DNA of 64,000 bases from Microcoleus sp. FACHB-672 (GTDB lineage: Bacteria; Cyanobacteriota; Cyanobacteriia; Cyanobacteriales; Oscillatoriaceae). The translations under genes were made by a program, and so were the position numbers. Location: positions 1 to 64,000 of the forward strand of contig NZ_JACJOU010000005.1 in the NCBI RefSeq assembly GCF_014695725.1, in the 5' to 3' direction. Every line of letters starts with the position of its first letter. Position 1 is the stretch's first letter. Positions 27,801 to 36,220 of the stretch are shown here, in pieces. The notes beneath the pieces are model-generated. The model saw nothing but the letters and a program-made list of their open reading frames with translations. It was not told the DNA's origin and made no database searches.

Positions 27801-30250
27801 AGCCAGATGCCAAAAATATTCGAGCCGCAACAGCCCTGTTGATGGGGGGATATGTGGGACACTGGACGATCCATCTGCAAGAAACCCTGCCCATTCTGCT
27901 GGAAGGCTATCAAGCTGGATTAGAAACCGGCAATCTAGAATTTATGGGCTACGACGCACAGTTGTACTGCTTCAATGCTTATTGGTGCGGTCAACCGCTC
28001 GCTGAACTCGAACCGCAAATTCGCGCCTATTACCAACAGTTGTGCGACCTCCACCAAGTCACAGCAGCAAACTGTGTGTTGGCGTACTGGCAGGCGGCTC
28101 AAATTCTCTTGGGTCAGTCAGAGGACGAAATTCCCTTACGCCAGGATGCCTATGAAGAAAAAGTCCTGGCTGAGGCCAAAGTCGATTTTTACCGGCTATC
28201 CTTCTTCTACCTATATCGATTCACCTTGAATTACTGGCTGGAAGACTTTGCTAAAGCCGAACACGACGGCGCTCAAACGCGACACTATTTGGCTGGAGGG
28301 ATGGGAAGTATCGTTGAACCGATCTTCTACTTCTATGATTCTCTGAATGTGCTAGCCACTCCTCCTGAATCGATATCGGAGTCAGAGCCACGATGGCAGC
28401 GAATGCAAGAAAATCAAGCCAAGCTAAAAGACTGGGCAGATTATGGCCCTATGAATTACTTGCACAAATATCATTTAGTTGAAGCCCAAAAGCATCAACT
28501 CCTTAATTGCAAAACAGAAGCTCTAGAATTTTATGATTTAGCAATTAAAGGAGCCAAGGAAAACGGTTATATCCAAGAGGAAGCATTAGCCAACGAACTC
28601 GCCGCCAAATTTTACTTGGAATGGGGCAAAGAAAAAATTGCTCAAACTTATATGCAGGAAGCCTACTACGGTTATGCTCGCTGGGGCGCAGAAGCGAAAA
28701 TCAATGACCTAGAAAAACGCTATCCTCAACTCCTTAAACCCATCTTGCAACAGCAAGAACTCAATTTCAATCCCTTAGAAACTATTACCACTTTAACTCG
28801 GAATTCTGTGTCGTTATCGACTCACACTTCCACCAGCACTACGAGTATTTCTGATGCTCTTGATTTCGCCTCCATCCTTAAAGCTGCCCAAGCGATTTCT
28901 AGTAGTATTAAACTCGATGAATTGATTACTAGCTTAACCAGAATTCTCTTAGAAACTTCTGGAGCCAAAAAAGCGGTACTCATTTTACCCGAAAAAAATA
29001 CATGGCAAGTTAGGGCAATTACCTCGATTCATCTTGACAGCAATTCCTCGGCTTATATCCAAACTATCCTTGAATCACAACCTGTAGAGCTTTGTCAAGA
29101 TATTCCCAAGAAAATTATCTATTACGTTAAGAATACTCAACAAAAAATTTTCATCGATAACTTGCAAACAGACATTCCTGGGGTTATGGGAGAATATATG
29201 CTCACCTATCAACCCCAGAGTGTATTTTGTCTACCGATTCTCAATCAAAAAAACCTAGTGGGAATACTTTATCTAGAAAATCAACTCACCAGAGGGGTAT
29301 TTACCAAGGAGCGCTTAAAAGTCATTAATCTGCTGGCTTCTCAAGTTGCAATCTCTCTAGAGAATGCAAGACTCTATCAAGAAGCGCAACAAGCTTTACA
29401 AGATTTACAACAGGCACAATTACAAATTGTACAGAGCGAGAAAATGTCTGCTTTGGGGAATTTAGTTGCTGGAGTCGCTCACGAAATTAATAATCCAGTT
29501 GGTTTCATTGCCGGCAATCTAGACCCAGCACAAGACTATATTCAAGACTTGTTCAGACTGATCGACTTGTATCAGAAAAAACTACCCAATCCTGACACAG
29601 AACTTGCAGATGAAATTGAAGCAATCGATATAGAATATCTGCAAGAAGATTTGCCGAAATTAATCGACTCGATGAAATTGGGAGTAGAACGAATTCGTAA
29701 TATCAGTACCAGCTTGCGAACGTTTTCCAGAGCGGATAAAGATTACAAAGTTCCCTTTAATATTCATGAAGGAATTGATAGTACAATTTTGATTCTCAAA
29801 CACCGATTGAAAGCTAATGATGACCGACCGGCGATCAAAGTGGTCACAGAATATGGAAACTTGTCGGCAGTTGAATGCTTCCCTGGACAACTCAATCAGG
29901 TGTTTATGAATCTCCTTGCCAATGCGATTGATGCCCTGGAAGACTCGAATCAGGGACATAGTTTTAAGGAGATTCAAGCAAGTCCCAATTGCATCACGAT
30001 TCGGACAGAAATGAAAGATAACGAGTGGGTGATGATTAACATTGCTGATAATGGTAGTGGCATGACAGAAGCGGTGAAGCAGCGCATTTTTGACCATCTG
30101 TTTACCACGAAAGCGGTGGGTCAGGGAACAGGATTAGGATTAGCGATTGCCCGTCAGATTGTGGTCGAGAAACATGGTGGCCGGCTGGAAGTCCAGTCGG
30201 AATTGGGACAAGGCACTGAGTTTTCCATCTTCCTCCCAGTTCGGAGTTAA
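24833..30250 (+). CDS. Giant Ser/Thr kinase - AAA ATPase - GAF - histidine kinase
   Basis: A single 1805-aa soluble signalling protein. Residues about 10-270 are a Hanks-type kinase: VIKTLR (catalytic Lys about 42-44), HKDIKPANIL (about 133-142) and IDFSIAS in place of DFG, then GTLAYISPEQTGRMN. Residues about 300-560 are an AAA_16/STAND-type ATPase with P-loop GFSGIGKTA near 337 and Walker B VIFLDDLQWSD. Residues about 600-1300 are helical TPR-like repeats. A GAF domain spans about 1360-1500, HisKA has the phospho-histidine in GVAHEINNP near 1550, and HATPase_c (ADNGSGM, GTGLGLAIA) closes the protein. This architecture is known in cyanobacteria. It is poorer in GCCGGC than its surroundings and sits between two direct ATPase copies, suggesting acquisition. 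Confidence 0.95.
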   Translation: MTPVAQQLPIISGYTLVEQLYLGSRTAVYRGVQNSQQCPVVIKTLRHDYPSFSELVQFRNQYAIAKNLDIPGIVQPISLEPYANGYALVMEDIGGISLRHYIHASPLTVEQFWPIALQVVDVLHQLYQQRIIHKDIKPANILIQPETGQIKVIDFSIASLLPRETQEIQNPNVLEGTLAYISPEQTGRMNRGIDYRSDFYSLGITFFELLTGQLPFPADEPMEMVHAHLAKQPLSVCDLNPDLPIILGEIIRKLVAKNAEDRYQSALGLKHDLMRCQQEYQGAGKLIWFQLGERDISDRFLIPEKLYGREQEVYTLLDAFGRVANGASELMLVAGFSGIGKTAIVNEVHKPIVRWHGYFIKGKFDQFNRNLPFSAFVQAFRDLMGQLLSSDDAQLQAWKAKILAAVGDNGQVLIEVIPELEQVLGQQPPVPELSGSAAQNRFNLLFQKFITVFTTPEHPLVIFLDDLQWSDSASLNLLKLLLTERDRGYLFIIGAYRDNEVFPTHPLMLMLDEIKKAQTLIHTLTLEPLSQADVNQLTADTLSCSIELAQPLTELVYQKTKGNPFFLTQFLKALHEDGYISFDYQVGHWQCDLATVKLLALTDDVVEFMALQLQKLPVATQTVLKLAACVGAQFDLATLAIIKEQSPEDTAIDLWKALQEGVILPITEVYKFYQPAELKVAEVYQAATFNCSYRFLHDRVQQAAYSLIPDEQKQTTHYQIGQLLLRQVSPAAREERIFEIVNQLNYGTTLVEEQQERDELAQLNLTACHKARSATAYQAAREYAKVGLELLGTDAWHRHYEMALSLYNLAAEVAFLVGDFEQMDQWIKSVIHHAKTPLEQVQVYQVRIQALVARNQFLEAIAIGQSVFQMLGVNLPDETTLEDIRQVKQEIDALIEGRSIESFLHLPAMTDRQQLAIMQNAARLTPVCYMTGSKLYFLVVALQVKLSIQFGNSPVSAYCYAGYAFQLRTLWSDMSKVPQFGQLAYQLASEPDAKNIRAATALLMGGYVGHWTIHLQETLPILLEGYQAGLETGNLEFMGYDAQLYCFNAYWCGQPLAELEPQIRAYYQQLCDLHQVTAANCVLAYWQAAQILLGQSEDEIPLRQDAYEEKVLAEAKVDFYRLSFFYLYRFTLNYWLEDFAKAEHDGAQTRHYLAGGMGSIVEPIFYFYDSLNVLATPPESISESEPRWQRMQENQAKLKDWADYGPMNYLHKYHLVEAQKHQLLNCKTEALEFYDLAIKGAKENGYIQEEALANELAAKFYLEWGKEKIAQTYMQEAYYGYARWGAEAKINDLEKRYPQLLKPILQQQELNFNPLETITTLTRNSVSLSTHTSTSTTSISDALDFASILKAAQAISSSIKLDELITSLTRILLETSGAKKAVLILPEKNTWQVRAITSIHLDSNSSAYIQTILESQPVELCQDIPKKIIYYVKNTQQKIFIDNLQTDIPGVMGEYMLTYQPQSVFCLPILNQKNLVGILYLENQLTRGVFTKERLKVINLLASQVAISLENARLYQEAQQALQDLQQAQLQIVQSEKMSALGNLVAGVAHEINNPVGFIAGNLDPAQDYIQDLFRLIDLYQKKLPNPDTELADEIEAIDIEYLQEDLPKLIDSMKLGVERIRNISTSLRTFSRADKDYKVPFNIHEGIDSTILILKHRLKANDDRPAIKVVTEYGNLSAVECFPGQLNQVFMNLLANAIDALEDSNQGHSFKEIQASPNCITIRTEMKDNEWVMINIADNGSGMTEAVKQRIFDHLFTTKAVGQGTGLGLAIARQIVVEKHGGRLEVQSELGQGTEFSIFLPVRS

Positions 30251-30383
30251 GTTATCGATCCTGCTTGAAACGCTGTAGATCAACTATCGCTGTGGCGCAG
30301 TTTAGAAAGTCCTGAACAGTGGACTCACTGCGTTGATAGAATAGAACGGGCACTACGGTGGGCACGAAAAATTCGATGTCAGG

Positions 30384-31700
30384 ATGAGGTTTTTTTTGAC
30401 ATTAGATATCCAGAAATTTTATAAAGCGGTTAACCCCAGCAAGACAGTAACGGGAGAAAATGAGAGCGGCGATCTTTACTATATCGATTTGACGCCGGCT
30501 CGAGGTCGTCGGCTGATTGACGAATTCAAGCAAACAATTACCCAGGCACGCTTTCAGCCAACCTGTCAGCTATTTACTGCACATATTGGCTGCTGGAAAG
30601 AAATAGAACTGCGCCGGCTGCAAGTTGAGTTGGATGTGCAAGGATTTCATATTGTCTATTGCAACGCCAGCCAAGATTTAGAGCTGGTAGATGTTGATAT
30701 TAGTGATATTTTGCTGGTAATTGCCGGTCAGGTGAGTGAAAGCCTTGAGAAGCTTCAAATTAATCTGCAACCGCAACGCTTGAAAGCCTTACTCAAACCC
30801 GCAGCAGAGTTGTCGCAAACACTTTTTGAACTAGAAGAAGCCGGGTTTTCGCTATCTGCCGGCATTCGGAAAATTACCACTAAAGCGAAAGACAATCTCC
30901 AACTTCGCTCTGAATTAAGGAGCTATCTGGAACCTCAAATTAACAACCTTTTGCAAGCAATCAATCAAGAACTACTTGAACCGGCAACCCAGGAACTCAA
31001 ACAGCGCGGCAAAAAAGGATTAGTTGTGATTGTAGATAACTTGGAACGGGTCGATCTCCGCCGCTTGCCTTCGGGACGCACCCAGCCAGAATATCTGTTT
31101 ATTGACAGAGGTAAACAATTAAGCCAATTTCACTGCCACGTTATTTACACCCTTCTCTTGGCGCTGGTTTACTCGCCAGACTCAGACAAACTAATCGACA
31201 ACTTTGGCAGGGAACCGAAAGTATTACCAATGGTGCCTGTGCGCCGGCGGGATGGAGGCAACTGCGAGGAGGGAATGGCGCTGCTGCAACAAGTGGTGCT
31301 GGTGAGGGCGTTTCCCGATGTTGACCCGCAGCAACGGTTAAACTTCATAACAGAGGTATTTGATACGCCTGAAACTCTAAACCGGCTGTGTTTTATCAGT
31401 GGCGGTCATGTTCGAAACTTATTAGCGCTACTGTATCGTTGTATTCTCAAAGGCGATCTACCTATCCCGCATCAGCGTTTAGAAAGCATTATTCAAGAAC
31501 GCTGCAAAGAACTGATTCGAGCAGTTGAATCCAATGAATGGGAACTGCTGCGCCAAGTTGCGCGAGACAAAACTATTAAAGACAATACCGAATATCAAAT
31601 CTTGCGATGCAGTCAGTTTATATTTGAATATCAAGATGAACGGGGACGCTGGTTTGATGTGAATCCGATTTTAGTAGAAGCCGAGCAATTTAAAACATAG
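30384..31700 (+). CDS. Cyanobacterial P-loop-type ATPase with degenerate Walker A
   Basis: A 438-aa protein of a cyanobacterial ATPase family beginning DIQKFYKAVNPSKTVTGEN. In relatives I remember, the nucleotide-binding loop reads GHIGCGKSTEL; here it is AHIGCWKEIEL at about residues 66-76, losing the Gly and the Ser/Thr that contact phosphate, though the Lys remains. Walker B (GLVVIVDNLERVD, about 211-223) and the sensor region FISGGHVRNLLALLYRCI are intact. It may bind nucleotide weakly or act as a scaffold. The start is ATG 30384 or TTG 30396; the truncated copy starts at the position matching the latter, and GAGG precedes it. It converges on the P450 gene, 27 bp apart. Confidence 0.85.
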   Translation: MRFFLTLDIQKFYKAVNPSKTVTGENESGDLYYIDLTPARGRRLIDEFKQTITQARFQPTCQLFTAHIGCWKEIELRRLQVELDVQGFHIVYCNASQDLELVDVDISDILLVIAGQVSESLEKLQINLQPQRLKALLKPAAELSQTLFELEEAGFSLSAGIRKITTKAKDNLQLRSELRSYLEPQINNLLQAINQELLEPATQELKQRGKKGLVVIVDNLERVDLRRLPSGRTQPEYLFIDRGKQLSQFHCHVIYTLLLALVYSPDSDKLIDNFGREPKVLPMVPVRRRDGGNCEEGMALLQQVVLVRAFPDVDPQQRLNFITEVFDTPETLNRLCFISGGHVRNLLALLYRCILKGDLPIPHQRLESIIQERCKELIRAVESNEWELLRQVARDKTIKDNTEYQILRCSQFIFEYQDERGRWFDVNPILVEAEQFKT

Positions 31701-31727
31701 TGCCGGCAGCACCCCCAAAGGCTCAAG

Positions 31728-33110
31728 TTAAACGCCACTGCCGCTCATTTGGGGAGTGCGTTCCTGACGCAAACGTTGACCCGTGACAGTCATCTGCACA
31801 CCCCCGACAGGCGCTAAAGTCAAACCCCGGCGTGCAGGTTTCACCGGCTGGCTGTCTACCAGCGCCAACTGCCACTGAGACAATACAGTTGCTAGTACCA
31901 ACTTCATTTCAAACTGTGCCAAAGCTAGCCCCAAACAGCGCCGGTTGCCTCCTCCAAAAGGTAAATATTCGTAAGGCGAAAATTGCCGGTTTAAAAAGCG
32001 TTCTGGCTTAAACTGCTTCGGTTCTGGATATAATTCGGGTCGTTGGTGGGTTAAATAGATACAGCCGGCCAGTTGTGTCTCTGGTTCTAACTCGTAACCC
32101 ATCAGTTGGAAGGGAGTGTTGAGAACGCGAGCGAATGTGATCACTGCGACTGGATAAATTCGCAGTGTTTCCTGACATACTGCAGAGAGATAAGGCAGAC
32201 GGAAAAAGGCTGTGGGATCTGGGTTGTCACGGATACTGTCTAATTCTTCTACCAGCCTTTCTCGCACCTGGGGGTGCCGGTGAACCCAGTACAACGCCCA
32301 AGCTAAGGCGGTTGCGGTGGTTTCGTGGCCGGCAGCGAGCAGCGTGATTAGTTCATCACGCAATTCCAAATCACTCATTCCCTCGCCGGCTTCATCACGC
32401 GCCAGCAGCAGCAGCGTCAGCACATCTGTACGGGAAGGATCTAAGTTTTCCCGGCGTTCCCGAATTTCCGCATATAAAAGTTCATTCATCTGTTCCTGCC
32501 GGCGTAAGAATTGTCCCCATGGACTCCAAGCGCCTAAATCTTGTTGTAGGAACGTAAAGAACAGCATACTAGAGCGCAGGGGAGAGCTGGTCATATCCAT
32601 GAGTTGTGCCAACCGATGTTGCAGTTGCCGGCTGCGTTCCCCCTCATCCAAACCAAATACTGCGTGCAATATCACCCGCAGGGTAATCTCTTGCATCACT
32701 TCACGGGCTGAAAACGTTTGCCCAACACTCCACCGGCTGGTTATTTGCTCTGTGATATTGCGAATGAGCTGATTGTAGGTTCGCATCCGTTCCCCATGAA
32801 AGGGCGGCATTAACAGCTGGCGTTCTCGCCGATGACGTTCACGATCTATCAAAAATACAGACTGATCTCCCACCAAAGGGCGTATAGTCTGATTAACGCG
32901 ACCCGTATCAAACTGCTGAGGATCGGCAGTAAAAATTTCTTGGATCGCCTGTGGGTGGCTGGCGAACACGACTGATTTAGACTTGCCAAGCCTTGCCGTA
33001 AAGATGTCCCCATAGCGCTCGACATTGGCGTCCATATATCCTAAAGGGTCAGTAATCCACTGCACCAGTTGTAGGAAGGGAGGGGTATCAACAATATTGG
33101 GCAGTTTCAT
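31728..33110 (-). CDS. Cytochrome P450, CYP110-like (second copy)
   Basis: A 460-aa P450 paralogous to the one at 238-1614 (shared LLMPPFHGERMRTYNQLI-type B/C region, LGAWSPWGQFLRR and SPYEYLPFGGG). The I-helix is AGHETTATALAW, the K-helix is ETLRIYP, and the haem loop is FGGGNRRCLG with its cysteine ligand near residue 393. The N-terminus (KLPNIVDTPPFLQLVQWITD) lacks a membrane anchor. The substrate is unknown; CYP110 members handle long-chain or terpenoid compounds. Its 3' end overlaps the duplicated ATPase flank, remnants of which are found again at 24570-24600. Confidence 0.93.
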   Translation of the reverse strand: MKLPNIVDTPPFLQLVQWITDPLGYMDANVERYGDIFTARLGKSKSVVFASHPQAIQEIFTADPQQFDTGRVNQTIRPLVGDQSVFLIDRERHRRERQLLMPPFHGERMRTYNQLIRNITEQITSRWSVGQTFSAREVMQEITLRVILHAVFGLDEGERSRQLQHRLAQLMDMTSSPLRSSMLFFTFLQQDLGAWSPWGQFLRRQEQMNELLYAEIRERRENLDPSRTDVLTLLLLARDEAGEGMSDLELRDELITLLAAGHETTATALAWALYWVHRHPQVRERLVEELDSIRDNPDPTAFFRLPYLSAVCQETLRIYPVAVITFARVLNTPFQLMGYELEPETQLAGCIYLTHQRPELYPEPKQFKPERFLNRQFSPYEYLPFGGGNRRCLGLALAQFEMKLVLATVLSQWQLALVDSQPVKPARRGLTLAPVGGVQMTVTGQRLRQERTPQMSGSGV

Positions 33111-33400
33111 TGCTGCTTTCCTTAATATTACTTGATGCGTTGATTGTAATAAATGCGCTAGCTGCTGCCATTGAGGATTGTTTAGGTCAGCGAGTTCTTA
33201 TGACATTAGGATACAGCAAAAGCGAGAATGTGCTTTGCGAGCCGGCCCTCTGTTGTCCCAGTAGATTCTTTCATCTACCCACCTTTTGTTAAAAAAGCTG
33301 ACATCAGGACAGGTTTTTCTTAAAAAGTTCCAGAAACTCCGAGTTGGTGATAAACTTGCCTGAGTTAAGCTAGCTTCACTTGACTCCGAGAAATTGTCAC

Positions 33401-33859
33401 ATGGCGAACCAGATCAAATTAGACATCTCTGAAACCGCCGTCGAACTCAAGACTCTTCTCAAGAAAGAGAGTAACCTTCAAAAAAAAGAAAGGCTCCAGG
33501 CTCTGTACTTGCTGAAGTCGGGTCAAGTCACCACGTTGGAAGCCCTCTCTAAATTGTTAGTCAAAGATCCTTCAACGATTTATCGTTGGTTTCAAAAATA
33601 TAAAACTGACGGATTATCAGGCTTACTAAAGCTTTATAAGCCTGCCGGCAAACCTTGTTCTCTGCCGGCAGAAGCCATAGAACGCCTTAAGCAAAAACTC
33701 CAAAATCCAGAGGTATTCAGAACCTATGGAGATATTCAATTATGGCTTCGGGACGAATGCGGAGTAGATGTTGATTACTATGTGGTTTACCGAACCGTTC
33801 GCTATAAGCTAAAAGCAAAGATGAAACTGGCAAAGAATTCGGTTAAATCGTCTCTCTAA
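33401..33859 (+). CDS. Stand-alone HTH protein related to IS630 transposase N-termini
   Basis: A 152-aa protein with a homeodomain-like helix-turn-helix (residues about 35-75: LEALSKLLVKDPSTIYRWFQ) followed by a second winged-helix block (LWLRDECGVDVDYYVVYRTV, about 113-132). This is the DNA-binding half of IS630-family transposases; the DDE catalytic half is absent, as the frame stops and no homologous downstream frame is seen. ATG 33401 is preferred to the TTG at 33380. It is either a transposase remnant or a domesticated regulator, since short free-standing proteins of this kind are common in cyanobacteria. A strong terminator lies 225 bp downstream. Confidence 0.75.
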   Translation: MANQIKLDISETAVELKTLLKKESNLQKKERLQALYLLKSGQVTTLEALSKLLVKDPSTIYRWFQKYKTDGLSGLLKLYKPAGKPCSLPAEAIERLKQKLQNPEVFRTYGDIQLWLRDECGVDVDYYVVYRTVRYKLKAKMKLAKNSVKSSL

Positions 33860-34336
33860 ACCTCGAATTGGCCAGGAAAGAGCAAACGAGTATAAAAATT
33901 AATCACTGTAACTTCAGTAACATCTGCCGCTCAAAGCAAATTAATGAACTCCAATATTTGCCTATGACTGCCGGCAGCCTGCGCCAACATCTACATTTAT
34001 CTGCGGTTAATAATAAAAATCTATGCTATTTCAAACTTATCAAAAAAAATTATAACATAATTGTTTCATAAATTCAATACAAGAAACTCGTTTTCTAGTA
34101 GAGAAAACGAGTTTTCAAAAAGTGCTTTTAATCGCATTATTAGTCTTATACTGACTGGAACAGAGTTCAACTGTTAATGGATGAGGGCAAACAACTATCA
34201 CATAGCGAGAACAGATGCAAATTATTAAAAACTAGAAGAGAAGACGGCAAAAAAAGACAAAGGAAAGCGTAAATTTTAACCGACTGCCTAAATTACCCGC
34301 TCTCAGTTAATTAAATTCGCACAGTCAATTCTCTTT
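33860..34336. other. Intergenic, AT-rich, with strong terminator
   Basis: No credible gene. A 67-codon frame at 33868-34071 looks random (Asn/Lys/Ile-rich, no start signal). A perfect 13-bp hairpin is at 34084-34114. Confidence 0.5.
34084..34118. terminator. Strong bidirectional terminator hairpin
   Basis: AAACTCGTTTTCT (34084-34096), loop AGTAG, AGAAAACGAGTTT (34102-34114), then TTC on the plus strand; the A-run on the left arm gives T-runs on the other strand. It can end transcripts from the HTH gene. Confidence 0.75.
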
Positions 34337-35893
34337 TTACCCTCTCCAAACACCTGGCATCGGATTAATTTCTTGTAAAAAATCACCGGGATTGAGACTT
34401 TGAGAACTTCGCACAGAAACAGCCGGCACCCCATCATTACTACTGATTAACTGCTCAGTTGGGAGCGCTGCTCGTTTTTGCTGCTGTGCCGATCCAACCT
34501 GCCGGTTAATTCCTGGTGATTTAGGTGGATTTTGGATGCGTAGCTTTTTACCGTATTCAGCCCGCTTTGTTTGAGCGGTAGAATAGGCGGTTGATCCTTT
34601 AGGAACCTTTTTTAGATAAGCCATAGCACCGGCAAAATCTTTAGCGGCTGCCCGGTTGTAAGCTTTTTGCAATAACTGATGTCCCACCGCCTCACTTTTA
34701 ATGCGCTGCTTGGTAGTGTATTCAGCAATTTTGGCTTCTACTGGGGCGTAGTCAGGCAATCCTTTGGGAATTTGTTTCAGCGATTTTAAAGCGCCACTAA
34801 AATCTTTAGCGCTTGCCTGTTCAGATGCGGTTTTTAACAGCTTCTGGACTTCCCCATCCATTTTGACTGCCGCTTTCTGAACCATTGGATCGATTTTTTT
34901 GTGCCAAGAAGCAATTTTCGGGATCTTGTCAGCTTCCTCAAGCACATCCCGCCACCGGCTTTGTTTAAAAGCTTGTTCAACCATTGAAACTTGACGAGTG
35001 GCTACTTGCCAAGTTTGCTGCCACTCTTCAATCGCGGTATTCGCTTCGTGATAGGCAGAACTGTATGAAGCAACCGATTTAGCCAGCGCAACCGCTTGCT
35101 TGATATCTCCCGCCTGATATTGTTCTGTTGCTTTGGCAAATGTCTCCAGTCCCGGATCTAAGGGAGGAGCGAGGAACAGATTATAACCGGCAAATCCTAC
35201 AGCCGCAGCATTTGCAGCAACACCGGCTCCAAGTCCCAAAAGTGTTAGTTGCACAGAAAGCTTAGAAATTTGAGGCGTAGCTGTATGATTGGCTTCGTGA
35301 AATCCTGGTGATGTGGCAAGAATGTTGATGGCTGAATCATCAGCGCTGCCGGCATTGTCAGGATTTATTAAATCAGATTGTTCGCTGCTGCCGGCATTGT
35401 CAGGATTTACTAAATCAGATTGTTCGCTACTGCCGACATTTTCAGGATTTAGTAAATCAGATTGTTCGCTATTGCCGGCATTTTCAAAATTTAGTAAATC
35501 AGATTGTTCGCTACTGCCGATGGGATCTTCCATGTTGATTGAATCAAACTTATCAACGCTGCTTGTAGCATCTTCCATGCTGATAGAATCAAGCTTATCA
35601 GCGCTGTCGGCACTATTTTCAGTAGACTCCAACTCTTCTAAAGGAAGAGTTAATTGACTGCTTCGTTGCATTGCAGAGTCCTGAGTGTTCAGTGCTGATT
35701 CTTCTACGCACAGCGAAGGGGATGACTCGATGCTGCCGGCAGAATCTTCAGCAGACTCTGACTGTTGTATGGCCAGGGTTAATTCAGTGATCGGTGGCAT
35801 AATCGCAAGAGGAAGGTAAGCTGTCGTTGGGACTCCGGAATCCAGAGTGAGAGAGAGTGCCTTTGCTCGGCAGTGTTTGACACCGCCATCCAT
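34337..35893 (-). CDS. Single-pass membrane protein with 48-residue repeats (paralogue A)
   Basis: A 518-aa protein. Residues about 1-205 are polar, with four tandem 14-residue Ser/Asn/Asp-rich units (SSEQSDLVNPDNAG type). One transmembrane helix lies at about 212-240 (LGLGAGVAANAAAVGFAGYN). The rest is helical, with two copies of a repeat at about 348-395 and 401-448: LLQKAYNRAAAKDFAGAMAY, then LKKVPKGSTAYSTAQ and AEY-KKLRIQ. The C-terminus has SLNPGDFLQEINPMPG. The repeat and the C-terminal motif are shared with the adjacent gene at 36221-37435, showing tandem duplication. The start is uncertain: M1 has no Shine-Dalgarno, and M32 (nt 35800) is an alternative. Function unknown; the repeats look TPR-like. 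Confidence 0.8.
   Translation of the reverse strand: MDGGVKHCRAKALSLTLDSGVPTTAYLPLAIMPPITELTLAIQQSESAEDSAGSIESSPSLCVEESALNTQDSAMQRSSQLTLPLEELESTENSADSADKLDSISMEDATSSVDKFDSINMEDPIGSSEQSDLLNFENAGNSEQSDLLNPENVGSSEQSDLVNPDNAGSSEQSDLINPDNAGSADDSAINILATSPGFHEANHTATPQISKLSVQLTLLGLGAGVAANAAAVGFAGYNLFLAPPLDPGLETFAKATEQYQAGDIKQAVALAKSVASYSSAYHEANTAIEEWQQTWQVATRQVSMVEQAFKQSRWRDVLEEADKIPKIASWHKKIDPMVQKAAVKMDGEVQKLLKTASEQASAKDFSGALKSLKQIPKGLPDYAPVEAKIAEYTTKQRIKSEAVGHQLLQKAYNRAAAKDFAGAMAYLKKVPKGSTAYSTAQTKRAEYGKKLRIQNPPKSPGINRQVGSAQQQKRAALPTEQLISSNDGVPAVSVRSSQSLNPGDFLQEINPMPGVWRG
35345..35510 (-). repeat. 42-bp tandem repeats, four units, inside paralogue A
   Basis: Units at 35345-35384 (partial), 35385-35426, 35427-35468 and 35469-35510, each with AAATCAGATTGTTCG near the end. 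Each encodes one 14-residue acidic Ser-rich unit, so copy-number change keeps the frame. Confidence 0.85.
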
Positions 35894-36220
35894 TCAAAAG
35901 AACTAATCAACTCAGCGAGCGCCGCTACAGCCTCTGATGCCTAAGAGCCGGCGTCAAACCTGCCCATAGCCCAGTCTTTGACGTAAAAGCGCACCATCTG
36001 GTGGAGGATAGTGGCCAAGCTTGTCACGAACCGGCAGTCGATGCCCCCACCTTCTGTTATCCGGTTCTATTTCTAATCGCTCAGGATTCATTCGCCTTAG
36101 CGATTCAATTGTTCTCAGTAAAAGTGCGTAAAATTGCAGCCACAACAAAGCAAACGCCGAAGCACAGGCGCACAGCAGCCGATGAAGAGACGAGCCGGCA
36201 ATTCAATTATTGGGGAAAAT
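35894..36220. other. Gap between the two membrane-protein paralogues
   Basis: A 327-bp gap. A 64-codon minus frame (36148-35954, ending RLGYGQV) is open but has no Shine-Dalgarno or recognisable similarity. I left it out. Otherwise nothing recognised. Confidence 0.4.

Noticed and set aside
30269-30424. 51-codon open frame (LWRSLESPEQWTHCVDR) overlapping the ATPase start
   Set aside because: Looks somewhat coding but has no start codon and no recognised family; could be a gene remnant.
33868-34071. 67-codon plus-strand frame after the HTH gene
   Set aside because: AT-rich, random-looking, no Shine-Dalgarno; not a continuation of the transposase.
35954-36148. 64-codon minus frame between the two membrane paralogues
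   Set aside because: No start signal and no similarity to either neighbour; kept as intergenic.
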